Assembly (NCBI RefSeq): GCF_040581485.1
Contig: NC_090135.1
Coordinates: forward strand, 3,899,001-3,963,000
Length of the DNA stretch: 64,000 nt
DNA from: Linepithema humile
Lineage: Eukaryota; Arthropoda; Insecta; Hymenoptera; Formicidae
Direction: 5' to 3'
How positions within the stretch are numbered: the stretch's first letter is position 1; every line of letters begins with the position of its first letter. The notes under the pieces were generated by a model. That model saw only the letters and a program-made list of their open reading frames with translations. It made no database searches and was not told where the DNA came from. Position numbers and translations under genes: made by a program. Shown here in pieces: positions 63,163 to 64,000 of this stretch.

Positions 63163-64000
63163 TTACCTTAATACTTTTATGCATAAAATAATAAGACGAA
63201 TCAATTGGTATAAAGAAAACACATAGTTGCTTTCAAGAAAAAATATGTAGTTTGCAACATGCAATTGCATACTTTTTCTTGAAAAAGTCGAACTATTATC
63301 AGCATTGGAATATCTCTTAATCACCATTTCTTTGTTGATTGGGACGAAACAGTGATTTCTCAGAATCTCTGGAACTGGTGGAGTTACATCAAATCGTTTT
63401 TTCAAAAATCTTTTTGTTTTTTGGTGCTCTTTGTCATTATATGACAGTATACTAATACTTTTAGAATTTTTTTGAGCCCAGTCAACAAGTTTCTCAAATG
63501 AAAGAATGGCATCGTTCGGTTTACTAAGGAGGCTAGCTCGCATAGCTTCCCTTTTGAACACAGCACCTACACCGTCTGAAGCACCTTTACCATGTGCAGT
63601 GGCATGGTAGTTCCATTCCGCTGCAACACCAAAATCCTCTTCGTGATGCATTAGATTCATCATCTGATATTTATTTTTAAAATGCTGTTTTGCCCCATCG
63701 CTAAAGTAGATTACTCTTCTTAGCTCAGTAATTATTATTTTCAATTCAGGAATCAGCATCTTTTGTACAGTATATACAGCAGCTGTGTCATGAAGTGTAC
63801 TATCCGACAAAAAAATAAAACTTTTGTGTTCAAGTTCTAACTCTTTTTTATAGTAATACACGACAGGAAAGACAGTACATTGTGAATTATTAAAATGGAA
63901 CGCCTGCGATGCATTTTGCACAACATACTTGTAATTCTCAGAAATATCTAATACTGCAAGAACTTCACCTTTTTTTAAATTCTCTTTTCTTTCTTGATAG
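63163..64000 (-). pseudogene. Uncharacterised transposase-like protein, cut by the window edge
   Basis: The frame is open from the right edge of the window to a stop at 63,163. Motifs in order: VLDISENYKYVVQNASQAFH, FIFLSDSTLHDTAAVY, VIYFSDGAKQHFKNKYQM and WNYHATAHGKGASDGVGAVF. Widely dispersed invertebrate proteins share this order; the spaced Asp residues (LDISEN, LSDS, FSDG, SDGVG) suggest an RNase H-like DDE-type transposase (inference). The last about 40 residues look unrelated and hydrophobic (LYQLIRLIILCIKVL), so the C-terminus is probably replaced. The N-terminus lies beyond the window. The 3' part overlaps a repeat also found at 11,955. Confidence 0.5.

Overview
This window is a graveyard of nested mobile elements from an animal genome. 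The element families (Polinton with insect-type proteins, errantivirus-like Ty3/gypsy with env, Tc1/mariner-superfamily transposases with an arthropod-type N-terminal HTH, R1/jockey-like LINE 3' ends), the AT-rich intergenic DNA and the short GT-AG introns suggest an arthropod, most probably a hymenopteran insect such as an ant. That assignment is inference. I see no convincing host gene.

Layout. 1-12.7 kb: old fragments, namely a pogo-like transposase remnant, a 5' fragment of an errantivirus-like element (LTR end, PBS-like site, broken gag), a decayed DDE transposase, a 5'-truncated LINE with an 18-bp target-site duplication (TSD), a MITE-like palindrome and a 60-bp coding-phase minisatellite. 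12,687-20,016: a near-complete Ty3/gypsy element, here called E1, on the minus strand (GTAT TSD, tRNA-Lys-type PBS, gag, pol, a third ORF). 20.0-23.3 kb: degenerate repeats containing a second LINE insertion with a 16-bp TSD. 23,273-62,726: one Polinton/Maverick (virus-like DNA transposon) with matching terminal inverted repeats. It carries a protein-primed family B DNA polymerase, integrase with chromodomain, coiled-coil protein, conserved unknown protein, packaging ATPase, PLA2-like protein, adenain-like protease, penton-like minor capsid, major capsid and one more conserved protein. Almost every gene has stops or frameshifts, so this copy is dead.

Nesting. The major capsid gene is split by an errantivirus-like LTR element (34,357-56,492, AATC TSD, minus strand; gag-pro, pol, env). 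Its env gene is in turn split by a 13.2-kb block (about 36,616-49,815) holding half of another Ty3/gypsy (E3), a mariner foldback, a 2.86-kb solo LTR (CACG TSD) containing an ORF and a 550-bp CGCA microsatellite, and a 3.4-kb foldback of a DUF4817-type transposon. A fourth Ty3/gypsy (E4, 57,343-62,495) lies in the right Polinton terminal repeat and has lost its 3' end. 62.7-64 kb: another transposase-like gene runs off the edge.

Most interesting signals. E1, E3 and E4 share unusual LTR design: a TATA box sitting in the loop of a 6-9-bp dyad, followed in the transcribed leader by an array of small hairpins whose stems show compensatory base changes even though the repeat sequences differ between elements. 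E1 and E3 also share a third ORF downstream of pol, with a conserved N-terminal motif, a proline-rich middle and a conserved basic C-terminal module that I do not recognise.
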